Shown: one piece after another, positions 45,662 through 52,745 of the stretch | Position numbering within the stretch: position 1 is the stretch's first letter | Layout: the number at the start of each line of letters is the position of its first letter | NCBI GenBank assembly: GCA_000771265.1 | Contig: JDUB01000002.1 | Span: forward strand, 49,809 to 113,808 | Length of the DNA stretch: 64,000 bases | Reading direction: 5' to 3' | Source: Bifidobacterium thermophilum DSM 20210 | Lineage (GTDB): Bacteria; Actinomycetota; Actinomycetes; Actinomycetales; Bifidobacteriaceae | Notes under the pieces: generated by a model | Told to the model about the DNA's origin: nothing | What the model saw: the letters and a program-made list of their open reading frames with translations, nothing else | Database searches by the model: none | Program-made: the position numbers and the translations under genes

Positions 45662-47041
45662 CAAGTCTATCAAGAAGGAAGGATGCTAATTCTCAGCTCG
45701 TAAGAGAAATGGCGTTGCCTATCAGCAAGTCTATCAAGAAGGAAGGATGCTAATTCTCAGCCCTGGACTTGTTTGAGCTGGTCGGCTACCAAGTCTATCA
45801 AGAAGGAAGGATGCTAATTCTCAGCTTAGGGTGTGTCTGTTGACGGTCGGTCGCAAGTCTATCAAGAAGGAAGGATGCTAATTCTCAGCCGTACCGGGCG
45901 ACGGTGATGCTGTCGTCCAAGTCTATCAAGAAGGAAGGATGCTAATTCTCAGCGTTACGGAAAGAATCTTAAGACGATTACCAAGTCTATCAAGAAGGAA
46001 GGATGCTAATTCTCAGCGTAGTTACGGTAGGCTACCCGCCAATTTCAAGTCTATCAAGAAGGAAGGATGCTAATTCTCAGCCATATATGCGCATTACTGG
46101 CTTGCGGGACAAGTCTATCAAGAAGGAAGGATGCTAATTCTCAGCGCTTGGTGCTGTAGCTTGCGTTGGTTGGCAAGTCTATCAAGAAGGAAGGATGCTA
46201 ATTCTCAGCGAAAATCGGTAGTGGTATCAGTGTTGCTCAAGTCTATCAAGAAGGAAGGATGCTAATTCTCAGCCTGACATACTCCCGCGTCAGCAGGCTT
46301 TCAAGTCTATCAAGAAGGAAGGATGCTAATTCTCAGCGACTTACACGATTCAGTATTTGAATAATCAAGTCTATCAAGAAGGAAGGATGCTAATTCTCAG
46401 CCTGGCAGGCAAGTACGCTTGTTGCGTACCAAGTCTATCAAGAAGGAAGGATGCTAATTCTCAGCGAGAAAACACTGACTCAGGCGGTTGGGACAAGTCT
46501 ATCAAGAAGGAAGGATGCTAATTCTCAGCGCTGACGGCATCCCCGTCACGACACCATCAAGTCTATCAAGAAGGAAGGATGCTAATTCTCAGCCTACGAC
46601 ACCCCCCTATAGTGACTTGTGCAAGTCTATCAAGAAGGAAGGATGCTAATTCTCAGCGACGTGGACGTTTGACCATGAAGACATTCAAGTCTATCAAGAA
46701 GGAAGGATGCTAATTCTCAGCTCAGGTCTATGGTGTCGTCTCTCGTGGGCAAGTCTATCAAGAAGGAAGGATGCTAATTCTCAGCCCTTGGTCTGCTCCC
46801 CCAGCATGCGCCGCAAGTCTATCAAGAAGGAAGGATGCTAATTCTCAGCTCCAACGCGTCGGGTGATGCGACCATCACAAGTCTATCAAGAAGGAAGGAT
46901 GCTAATTCTCAGCAGACGCACGTCCTTACGTGCGGCCTCAACAAGTCTATCAAGAAGGAAGGATGCTAATTCTCAGCATCAGTGTCAGTGTTTCTTTCTT
47001 AGACCCAAGTCTATCAAGAAGGAAGGATGCTAATTCTCAGC
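45662..47041 (-). CRISPR. Type II-C CRISPR array, 22 repeats and 21 spacers
   Basis: The repeats are 36 bp and appear identical, starting CAAGTCTATCAAGAAGG and ending AAGGATGCTAATTCTCAGC on the plus strand. They start every 64 bp from 45662 to 47006, so all 21 spacers are 28 bp. From the tracrRNA anti-repeat, crRNA is read from the minus strand (repeat 5' GCTGAGAATTAGC), convergent with the cas genes. The minus-strand repeat ends TTGATAGACTTG, containing TGATAGACT, an extended -10-like element just before each spacer, like repeat-borne promoters of other II-C systems. No spacer was seen to match the rest of the window by eye. Confidence 0.97.
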
Positions 47042-47160
47042 GTTCGTGCTACGGAGGTTTGCTGATTTGTCCGAAGCTCGCATCAAGCATGGAGTACTGC
47101 ACTTGAGTGGTTCCCTGACTCTTGTACAATATTCGAAACGATGTTGAAGGAGGCCCTGTG
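47042..47160 (+). pseudogene. C-terminal remnant of a phage minor head/morphogenesis protein
   Basis: Directly after the last repeat, one frame reads SSHQAWSTALEWFPDSC then TIFETMLKEAL and TGA at 47158-47160. It is homologous to the end of the remnant at 48887-49254 (SSSQAW...HFSESC, then FETMLKEAL). The upstream part is collapsed (ATEVC, stop). Such ends belong to phage head proteins that may carry an ADP-ribosyltransferase domain. The stop overlaps the next gene by about 1 bp (TGATGG). Confidence 0.5.
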
Positions 47161-47553
47161 ATGGTTGAGAACAGTGTCGCTGCTAGATATCTTAGGCTGT
47201 GCCGAGAGTACGAGCAGAAGTTTGGCGAGCGTATATACAACTGCATCGGGATCGATGGTTACACAAAGGCCGCCTGTGACATGATTGAACGTTGCATCCA
47301 GCGTGGCACTCCATGCAATTTCACGACCGATCTCGGATTGTCTGACTGTGACGGCGTCGCAGCAAGATACATCAGTCTGTGCCGCGAGTATGAGAAAAAG
47401 TTCGGTAGGAGGATTGATACTGCTATTGAAATACCCAGATACACAGAGGCCGCATGTAATATCATCGAGCGTTGCATTCGACGTGGCACTCCATGCAATT
47501 TCACAACTGATCTCGGATTGACTTCAGAACAAGCGAAAGAAGTGATGTTCTAA
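47161..47553 (+). CDS. Orphan protein made of two tandem copies of a 60-residue unit
   Basis: 130 residues. Unit 1 (about 5-60) VAARYLRLCREYEQKFGERI ... AACDMIERCIQRGTPCNFTTDLGLS and unit 2 (about 64-122) VAARYISLCREYEKKFGRRI ... AACNIIERCIRRGTPCNFTTDLGLT are about 75% identical, so the gene arose by an internal duplication. Each unit holds two helices and three or four cysteines. GGAGG is 8 nt upstream of ATG 47161. A single-unit, broken paralogue lies at 49256-49465. The family is unknown; its position after a phage head gene end suggests a prophage accessory gene. Confidence 0.65.
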   Translation: MVENSVAARYLRLCREYEQKFGERIYNCIGIDGYTKAACDMIERCIQRGTPCNFTTDLGLSDCDGVAARYISLCREYEKKFGRRIDTAIEIPRYTEAACNIIERCIRRGTPCNFTTDLGLTSEQAKEVMF

Positions 47554-47560
47554 ACATCAA

Positions 47561-47610
47561 AGCCGCCTTGGGTGGCTTTTCTATTACCAGCCCCGCAGAT
47601 TCTGTGGGGC
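47561..47610 (+). terminator. Tandem hairpins after the duplicated-unit gene
   Basis: AGCCGCCTTGGGTGGCT followed by TTTCTATT, then GCCCCGCAGATTCTGTGGGGC. Same pair as at 25340 and 49473. Confidence 0.8.
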
Positions 47611-47871
47611 CTCGCATTGTCGGCCGGAGGCTAGTGCCCTACACGCGGCTTCTCTTCAAACCACTGCATCGCTTCCGCCGCACGCCATGGTGCGATCCCT
47701 TTGCCGGCCGCGAAACCCGGAGCCGCACAGCCGTCGGATGGATGCCCGCACTGTCGACAGACAAGGAGAGAACGCGGGTGCTTGACAACACCGACAGAAC
47801 ACAACCGGATGCCGCGCACGCGCAGGATGCTGCGAAACCAGGGACTGGAATCGCAACAAGCCATTGGCGAG

Positions 47872-47899
47872 CGTGCTCCCGCGAATGCAGGGATAATTC
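47872..47899 (+). CRISPR. Degenerate type I-E-like repeat inside the mosaic module
   Basis: GTGCTCCCGCGAATGCAGGG then ATAATTCC: the type I-E repeat pattern with its hairpin partly broken. Solitary. Confidence 0.5.
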
Positions 47900-48137
47900 C
47901 ATCATCGTCAAGATGGTCGAAACATGCTGGAAAGGCAAGAGGAAGAGTGAATAAACAGCAAGGGGCTTCGAATGGCCAAAGCATCCGGAGATATCGGACC
48001 CGACCATACCGCACAAGGCGAACATAAACAAGCAGTAAAAGACATGTTCGTACTGGCAATGGTTGATACGCTTTCCATGGAGTTGCCGGGATTCTATTCC
48101 CGGCACTTCATTGAGGATGCGATAATAAGATGTGGGA

Positions 48138-48174
48138 GTTGTGCCCTCCCCACACGGGGAGCGTGGATTGAATT
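48138..48174 (+). CRISPR. Solitary type I-C-like repeat
   Basis: GTTGTGCCCTCCCCACACGG then GGAGCGTGGATTGAATT. The CTCCCC/GGGGAG hairpin and the GCGTGGATTGAA tail are type I-C hallmarks. No neighbour at array spacing and no cas5-cas8c-cas7 nearby. Confidence 0.6.
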
Positions 48175-48224
48175 CTACGGATACGATGATGCAGGCGGCC
48201 ATATGCACGGCTATGGGTGGATTC

Positions 48225-48401
48225 ATGACAAGCCCGAGTTCCGAGGACTGGGACGAGAAGAAGATCCTCGACACGTGCATCGACACGATGAGGGCCAAGG
48301 CATCGGCCATCGCGGCGAGCTCCGGCGGCAGGAAAGATGCCAACCTGGTCGTGGATGACAAACCGATACGAGTCGCGATAACATTGGATACAGATAAATA
48401 A
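48225..48401 (+). CDS. Small hypothetical protein
   Basis: 58 residues: MTSPSSEDWDEKKILDTCID then TMRAKASAIAASSGGRKDAN and LVVDDKPIRVAITLDTDK. A helix followed by a Ser/Gly turn and two strands. No ribosome site stands out; in-frame ATGs at 48210 and earlier are alternatives. It precedes another small gene by about 55 bp. Unknown family. Confidence 0.45.
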   Translation: MTSPSSEDWDEKKILDTCIDTMRAKASAIAASSGGRKDANLVVDDKPIRVAITLDTDK

Positions 48402-48456
48402 CAAGGGAAGCGCATCACGTCGTTCTTCCCCAGCCGCCGACGGGAGGTGACGCGGC

Positions 48457-48750
48457 GTGTACACCATAAAGGAGACGGACGAGCTGGCGCGCCAGCTGAC
48501 GCTGGCATTATGCGATATCATCGAGCAAAGCAAATTCGACGATGCCCAATACACCGTCGATTTTTCCCGTCGCCTCGCGGACGAAGATGAGTGGGCAGCA
48601 CTGGAAGCTGCCTCGTCTTATATGGAGATGCATGATATCGGTCCGTCGCCGGCCATGGAATTGGCACGCCGATATGACAGAGCGCTTGGATACGATCATG
48701 ATGTCATCGAACGTCTGGAAGGCATTCTCGAGAGAATCGGCAAGGCCTGA
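48457..48750 (+). CDS. Small helical hypothetical protein
   Basis: 97 residues, predicted helical and acidic: YTIKETDELARQLTLALCDIIEQSKFDD, then AALEAASSYMEMHDIGPSPAMELARRYDRAL and DVIERLEGILERIG. GTG at 48457 follows GGGAGGTGA, the best ribosome site in the area. It ends 26 bp before tandem hairpins of the mosaic-module type. No family recognised. Confidence 0.6.
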   Translation: MYTIKETDELARQLTLALCDIIEQSKFDDAQYTVDFSRRLADEDEWAALEAASSYMEMHDIGPSPAMELARRYDRALGYDHDVIERLEGILERIGKA

Positions 48751-48775
48751 ACCCCAGTTCTTCCTTATTCCCCAT

Positions 48776-48828
48776 AGCCGCCTTTCTGGCGGCTTTTCTG
48801 TTACTTGGCCCCGGCCTTGTGCGGGGCC
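48776..48828 (+). terminator. Tandem hairpins after the 97-residue gene
   Basis: AGCCGCCTTTCTGGCGGCTT with TTCTGTT, then GGCCCCGGCC...GCGGGGCC (48807-48828). This is the terminator part of the mosaic module without the rest. Confidence 0.85.
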
Positions 48829-48835
48829 TACACAT

Positions 48836-48867
48836 ATCGCTCTCTGCACGGGGACATGGATTGAAAT
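48836..48867 (+). CRISPR. Degenerate type I-C-like repeat
   Basis: ATCGCTCTCTGCACGGGGAC then ATGGATTGAAAT: 32 bp, ending in the ATTGAAAT typical of type I-C repeats. Solitary, 19 bp before the prophage remnant. Confidence 0.6.
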
Positions 48868-48886
48868 GCCATGGATTCACGGGTTA

Positions 48887-49254
48887 GACCGGAGACGTTC
48901 GATCGTTCCTCGCACGGGAGGGCAGCATCAGCGACGAGCGTATTGGCGAGCCGTGCAAGCCTTCGTTGTCTAAGGCGCGGCAGATCGTCTCGGCCAGACT
49001 ATCAGTCTTAGCGCATGACACCACGGTTGCTGCATCTGATATCATGAACGGAGCAGCATTCGGCAAAGTGCGCGAAGGGCGGACTCATTCTGATAAAGGT
49101 TATTGGGATTTGGTTGGAAAACATTTGGCGACGGAGGCGTCCGCCGAGATGTTCGCGGCACATATCTCGAGTTCGCAGGCGTGGAGGACGGCCATCGCAC
49201 ATTTTTCTGAATCATGCTCCCATGTTCGAGACGATGCTGAAGGAGGCGTTATGA
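48887..49254 (+). pseudogene. Phage head morphogenesis protein fragment with a frameshift
   Basis: The frame reads TGDVRSFLAREGSISDERIG, LSKARQIVSARLSVLAHDTTVAASDIMNGAAFGKVREGRTHSDKGYWDLVGKHLATEASAEMFAAHISSSQAW in successive blocks, then HFSESCS. One extra C near 49226 shifts the frame; the correct end is MFETMLKEAL, stop at 49252-49254. The ASDI..G...KV....H...YW...........EAFAxxF pattern is that of phage/ICE minor head-type proteins. The beginning and much of the middle are missing. Confidence 0.6.
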
Positions 49255-49255
49255 C

Positions 49256-49465
49256 GGCAGCGAAACTCTAAATGAGAGATATGAGCGGCTGTGCCGCGAG
49301 TACGAGGTCAAGTTCGGCGAACAGATTTATGGCGCTTTTCAGGTGGACCCGTACACTGAATGGGCGTGTGATCTGATCGAACAATGCATTATGCGTGGAA
49401 CACCTTGCAATTTCACGACCGACATCGGATTGACGCCAGAACAGGCGAAAGAAGTGGTGTTCTAA
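49256..49465 (+). pseudogene. Broken single-unit paralogue of the 47161 gene
   Basis: The frame gives GSETLNERYERLCREYEVKF, GEQIYGAFQVDPYTEWACDL and IEQCIMRGTPCNFTTDIGLTPEQAKEVVF, closely matching unit 2 of the 47161 gene. Its natural ATG (49252) runs into a stop after six codons, so a one-base shift has separated start and body. It follows a phage head gene end, as the 47161 gene does. Confidence 0.6.
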
Positions 49466-49472
49466 AATATAC

Positions 49473-49850
49473 AAGCCGTCTTCGGTCGGCTTTTCTATTA
49501 CCGGCCCCGCAGATTCCGCGGGGTTTCATGTTTTTGGCCGGAGTCGGTGCACTAACGCGTTTTTCCAAACCACTGCATCGCATCCGCACGCGCCATGGTA
49601 TGATCCCATTGCCAGCTGCGAAACCCGAAGCCGCGTGGCCAGCCTGGGACGGATGAGCGGGCAATAGATAAGGAAAGAACGCGGACGCTTGACAGCGCCG
49701 ACAGCGCGCAAGCGCAGAATACTGTACAAAACAGGGACGGGAATCGCAACAAGATATTGGCGAACGTGTCCCCGTGCATGCGGGGATTAACTCATCATCA
49801 AGACAATCGAAACCCACTGGAAGGACATGAGGAAAATTCCCGGCAATTCA
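49473..49850 (+). repeat. Mosaic repeat module, copy 3
   Basis: Begins with terminator hairpins AGCCGTC-TTC-GGTCGGCT plus TTTCTATT (49473-49497) and GGCCCCGCAGATTCCGCGGG G. Continues with GGCCGGAGTCGGTGCACTAA, CAAACCACTGCATCGCATCC, GCGAAACCCGAAGCCGCG, GAACGCGGACGCTTGACAGC, GGGACGGGAATCGCAACAAG, a type I-E-like repeat (49766-49793) and ATCATCAAGACAATCGAAAC. It ends in TTCCCGGCAATTCATTGCGA, which matches 48092-48115 after a deletion. Confidence 0.75.
49766..49793 (+). CRISPR. Type I-E-like repeat inside mosaic module copy 3
   Basis: GTGTCCCCGTGCATGCGGGG then ATTAACTC, with an intact CCCCG/CGGGG hairpin. Solitary. Confidence 0.55.
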
Positions 49851-49963
49851 TTGCGAAGATTGTCGCCGTTCAGTAACGGCAAGTCCACGATGTTGCCGGA
49901 ATCCAGCTCGGCAGATTTCCAAACACCTACCCCCACTCGTTCCGTCATCACTCCCGCCCCACC

Positions 49964-50623
49964 TCACTCCCACCGCACCACATACCCCGCTTCAACCTTC
50001 CAACCGCAGTAGTCCAAGATAATCCGCTCCCGCTGTGATAGCCCCGCAACCGCATCATCGGGCACCAACACATGCCGTCCATCGCCGATCGGCCGTGCGT
50101 TCTCCCACGGCAGCTGAGCATTGCCGCCGGCCCGATCGGGCCAAGCAACAGGCCGCATACCATCAGAAGCAGAACCGGCGGTATGGGCCGGAAGAATCCC
50201 CATGCCGCTGACCGCCATGCCGCTGGGAAAATCTGTGACATCAACGAAACCTGTGACCACTCGCAGTCGCGGATTGAAAACGCGCCACCCGGCACGCGTG
50301 CAACGGTACAGTCCGTTCTCTTCCACAAGGTCCCCGGACCACAACAATACGTTCACGGCATTCGCAACACAGGTGCCAGGTATCACAGTTGATATTCCAC
50401 GTGCATACCGCTCGACGCCCGCCAACCAATGTTCGGTGCGTTCTCGCACATGTTGTGGCGTCACGCCATACGTTCCGCCATACCCATCGTCAATGCACGC
50501 CGCTTGAATCTGGAACCGAAGGCAGGAGTACAGCGTTCTCTTCCAACGTGATCGCTCATCCTCATGGGGGAGCGGAACAATCCCCAAATCATCGGCAATC
50601 GCCCTTAGCAAATCAATGGACAT
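49964..50623 (-). CDS. Third gene of an unknown three-gene operon; possible winged-helix protein
   Basis: 219 residues. An N-terminal helical part contains RWKRTLYSCLRFQIQAACIDDGYGG. The stretch VANAVNVLLWSGDLVEENGLYRCTRAGWRVF (about residues 88-118) looks like the recognition helix and wing of a winged-helix domain. The C-terminus ends QRERIILDYCGWKVEAGYVVRWE. No enzyme motif is visible. ATG at 50623 lies inside the end of the upstream gene (11-bp overlap); ATG at 50635 is an alternative. It is probably a DNA-binding or specificity subunit of the operon, by inference. Confidence 0.7.
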   Translation of the reverse strand: MSIDLLRAIADDLGIVPLPHEDERSRWKRTLYSCLRFQIQAACIDDGYGGTYGVTPQHVRERTEHWLAGVERYARGISTVIPGTCVANAVNVLLWSGDLVEENGLYRCTRAGWRVFNPRLRVVTGFVDVTDFPSGMAVSGMGILPAHTAGSASDGMRPVAWPDRAGGNAQLPWENARPIGDGRHVLVPDDAVAGLSQRERIILDYCGWKVEAGYVVRWE

Positions 50624-52745
50624 GATGATGCCCATCCAACGCTGTCAGCAACGCCTGAACCGTATCAACGGGCCCGATTCTTCCGATCAGCGCCTGCGCA
50701 TGCTTCGCATCCTGCGCCGCATTGGCCCGTACCGCCAGCTGATACTGTAGCCAGGCGTTCGCACCGCCGAGCCCCTTGGTGGCGGCGCGAAATGTGGCGA
50801 GATGTGCCAGCGATTTCAAGGGAACGGCATCCGCAAGCGTGCCGACAAGATCGTCCAGTTCACTGATGACTTGCGCGGAATTCGGCGGCTTGACAGGGGA
50901 GACTTCTGTACAATGTTGCAATGGATGAGGCTCCGCAGACAGCACAACCAGATGTTCTGAAGGAACAAGCAACATGCTCTCCCACACTTCCGGGGCGATT
51001 AACGAGAGATTTGCATATGCGCCTACTGGGAAGATAAGGGTCTTCTTGATATCTTGTCTTGTCAGAGAAAACAGTAGCGCCTCGCCCACGGTATCCAAGA
51101 CCCCATCAAGCACAATAATCGAGGAAGGGCACTGCTCGATTGCAGCGAGTACTGAAGTTGAGTCGGTATGCTCGCGGCTTGCATCAATCCTGTATGCAGG
51201 CATGCCGCCGATTGCGAACGACCAAGCATTTGCGACTTGCATAGCGATATTTGAATCCACGGCGAACAACGAGGTCACAGCGCGGCTGCGTGCGAGCAAG
51301 GTTGCGAACGGTTGCAACGAAACCCTCTTCTGCATGGATCTCACGCCGAGCATCTCCAGATTGTAAGCGAGCGCATCGGGGAGAGGACGTTGGGTGTCAG
51401 TAGTCTCAGCGGCTTGCATCGTGGGAACCGTCTGAAGATTCATTGGCTGCGACTGGGGTTGTGCGACGGCATTGACCACCGTTTTCAATCCAAGTCGCAA
51501 CGCAGCATCCTGCGACAGACGTTCCAGCGTCTGCTCGGATTGTTCCTTCAGCTGCTGCGTCTCCTGTTCGATGGACTTGAGCTGTTCCTTCGCATAATCC
51601 ACTTGCTGACGGTATTGTGCTTGCCGCTGTTCGAGGGATGCGAGCGCCGCTTCCTTGTTTGCGATTGCTGATTTCACATCATGCAGCCGCTGTTCTTGCC
51701 CTGCGAGCGTCAAAGCGATGTGGTCTTTCTTGTCTTGCTCGTATTTGGCGTACCTCTCGTCGAGCTCCGTGTATACGTATTTCCGGCAAGCGCTAGCGAA
51801 CGAGGGATCGTTCTTAAGAATTTCCCCGATGAGAAGCTGTGGAACATCGTCTGCATCGATGATTCGCGCGAGTTGTTGCTTGAATGTATCAAGCTCTGCG
51901 GCATCTGGTTCGGTGCCGAGGAACTCTCTCAACGGTTCTGGTGCGGAGAAAGCGGCGGATAGCAATGATTCTGCGTCGTCGAGAAGTTCGGTTCCGCGTG
52001 ATTGCTCATGCTTGAAATACCACGAGACATACGCCGACGCATAATCCTCAAGCGGGCGGACCGCCACTTTTTCGTGCGATTTCGGCAGTGATGCCAGTCC
52101 GACCAGATAGCGTCTGCCTCGTATTGAATACTCGTCATCATTTGGTATCTGTTGGATATCGTGATAATAGACGGTGCATATCGGTGCCGTGAGCGGAGTG
52201 TTGTCGCATATGCGAAGCGTCGAGCCGACCTGTTGTAGCTGCGATTTGAGGAACAACGCCGCGTCCACCGAATCGGCATCACGATGATGGAATGCGATGA
52301 GCGTTCTCGGGGCGAGATTTCCCACGTGTGGTATTCCTCGGTGCGACAAGTCGTTGCGGAGCTGTTCCAGACCATTGTCGTGAACATAGTCGATGATTTC
52401 GATGATCTGTGGGGCATCGCCACCTGGGGTGGCGAAGGTGTCGTCGATACGCGGTCGGTCGGGTTCGTCGAGATTCTCACGCCACGTCAGATATATGAAA
52501 TCGATGTCATGATGTTCGTCCAGATATTTGAACAGCTTTGGACTGTACAACGTGTCAGGATCATCGGCTGCCCGGTGTGATGAGTGACGGTCGGAAGGGC
52601 GATATACCCATTGCAGAGAGCGGTTGCCGTGGTCATTGTGGTAGTCGAAAAGCCGTGTAACCTGCTCTGGCGCTTCAGCATATTTCCGGGAAACCATACA
52701 GACGGAGCCATGAATGTCTCCTCCGGTTTCGTAGTATCTGCTCAT
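50613..52745 (-). CDS. Second gene of the operon: coiled-coil protein with degenerate ATPase-like C-terminus
   Basis: About 710 residues. The N-terminal 330 residues are globular, with repeated His/Asp (FDYHNDHGNRSLQWVYRP, TLIAFHHRDADSVDAALFLKSQL). Residues about 335-430 form a long coiled coil (YAKYEQDKKDHIALTLAGQEQRLHDV, ASLEQRQAQYRQQVDYAKEQLKS). The last 250 residues look like an AAA-type fold without a Walker A: SLFAVDSNIAMQVANAW stands where a P-loop would be, and SSIIVLDGVLDTVGEA resembles Walker B. ATG at 52745 overlaps the previous stop in ATGA, with AGAGGAG upstream. Family unknown. Confidence 0.75.
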   Translation of the reverse strand: MSRYYETGGDIHGSVCMVSRKYAEAPEQVTRLFDYHNDHGNRSLQWVYRPSDRHSSHRAADDPDTLYSPKLFKYLDEHHDIDFIYLTWRENLDEPDRPRIDDTFATPGGDAPQIIEIIDYVHDNGLEQLRNDLSHRGIPHVGNLAPRTLIAFHHRDADSVDAALFLKSQLQQVGSTLRICDNTPLTAPICTVYYHDIQQIPNDDEYSIRGRRYLVGLASLPKSHEKVAVRPLEDYASAYVSWYFKHEQSRGTELLDDAESLLSAAFSAPEPLREFLGTEPDAAELDTFKQQLARIIDADDVPQLLIGEILKNDPSFASACRKYVYTELDERYAKYEQDKKDHIALTLAGQEQRLHDVKSAIANKEAALASLEQRQAQYRQQVDYAKEQLKSIEQETQQLKEQSEQTLERLSQDAALRLGLKTVVNAVAQPQSQPMNLQTVPTMQAAETTDTQRPLPDALAYNLEMLGVRSMQKRVSLQPFATLLARSRAVTSLFAVDSNIAMQVANAWSFAIGGMPAYRIDASREHTDSTSVLAAIEQCPSSIIVLDGVLDTVGEALLFSLTRQDIKKTLIFPVGAYANLSLIAPEVWESMLLVPSEHLVVLSAEPHPLQHCTEVSPVKPPNSAQVISELDDLVGTLADAVPLKSLAHLATFRAATKGLGGANAWLQYQLAVRANAAQDAKHAQALIGRIGPVDTVQALLTALDGHHHVH

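Larger units (their letters stand above)
47561..48070 (+). repeat. Mosaic repeat module, copy 2 (longest)
   Basis: Blocks in order: tandem hairpins; GGCCGGAGGCTAGTGCCCTA; CAAACCACTGCATCGC; ATGGTGCGATCCC and GCGAAACCCGGAGCCGC; GAGAACGCGGGTGCTTGACA; GGGACTGGAATCGCAACAAG; a type I-E-like repeat (47872-47899); CATCGTCAAGATGGTCGAAAC; GGGCTTCGAATGG and a dead start of the 52-residue membrane gene. Copy 3 (49473-49850) matches through the CGAAAC block; 36130-36300 matches the right end; 25336-25510 matches the left end. Confidence 0.75.
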
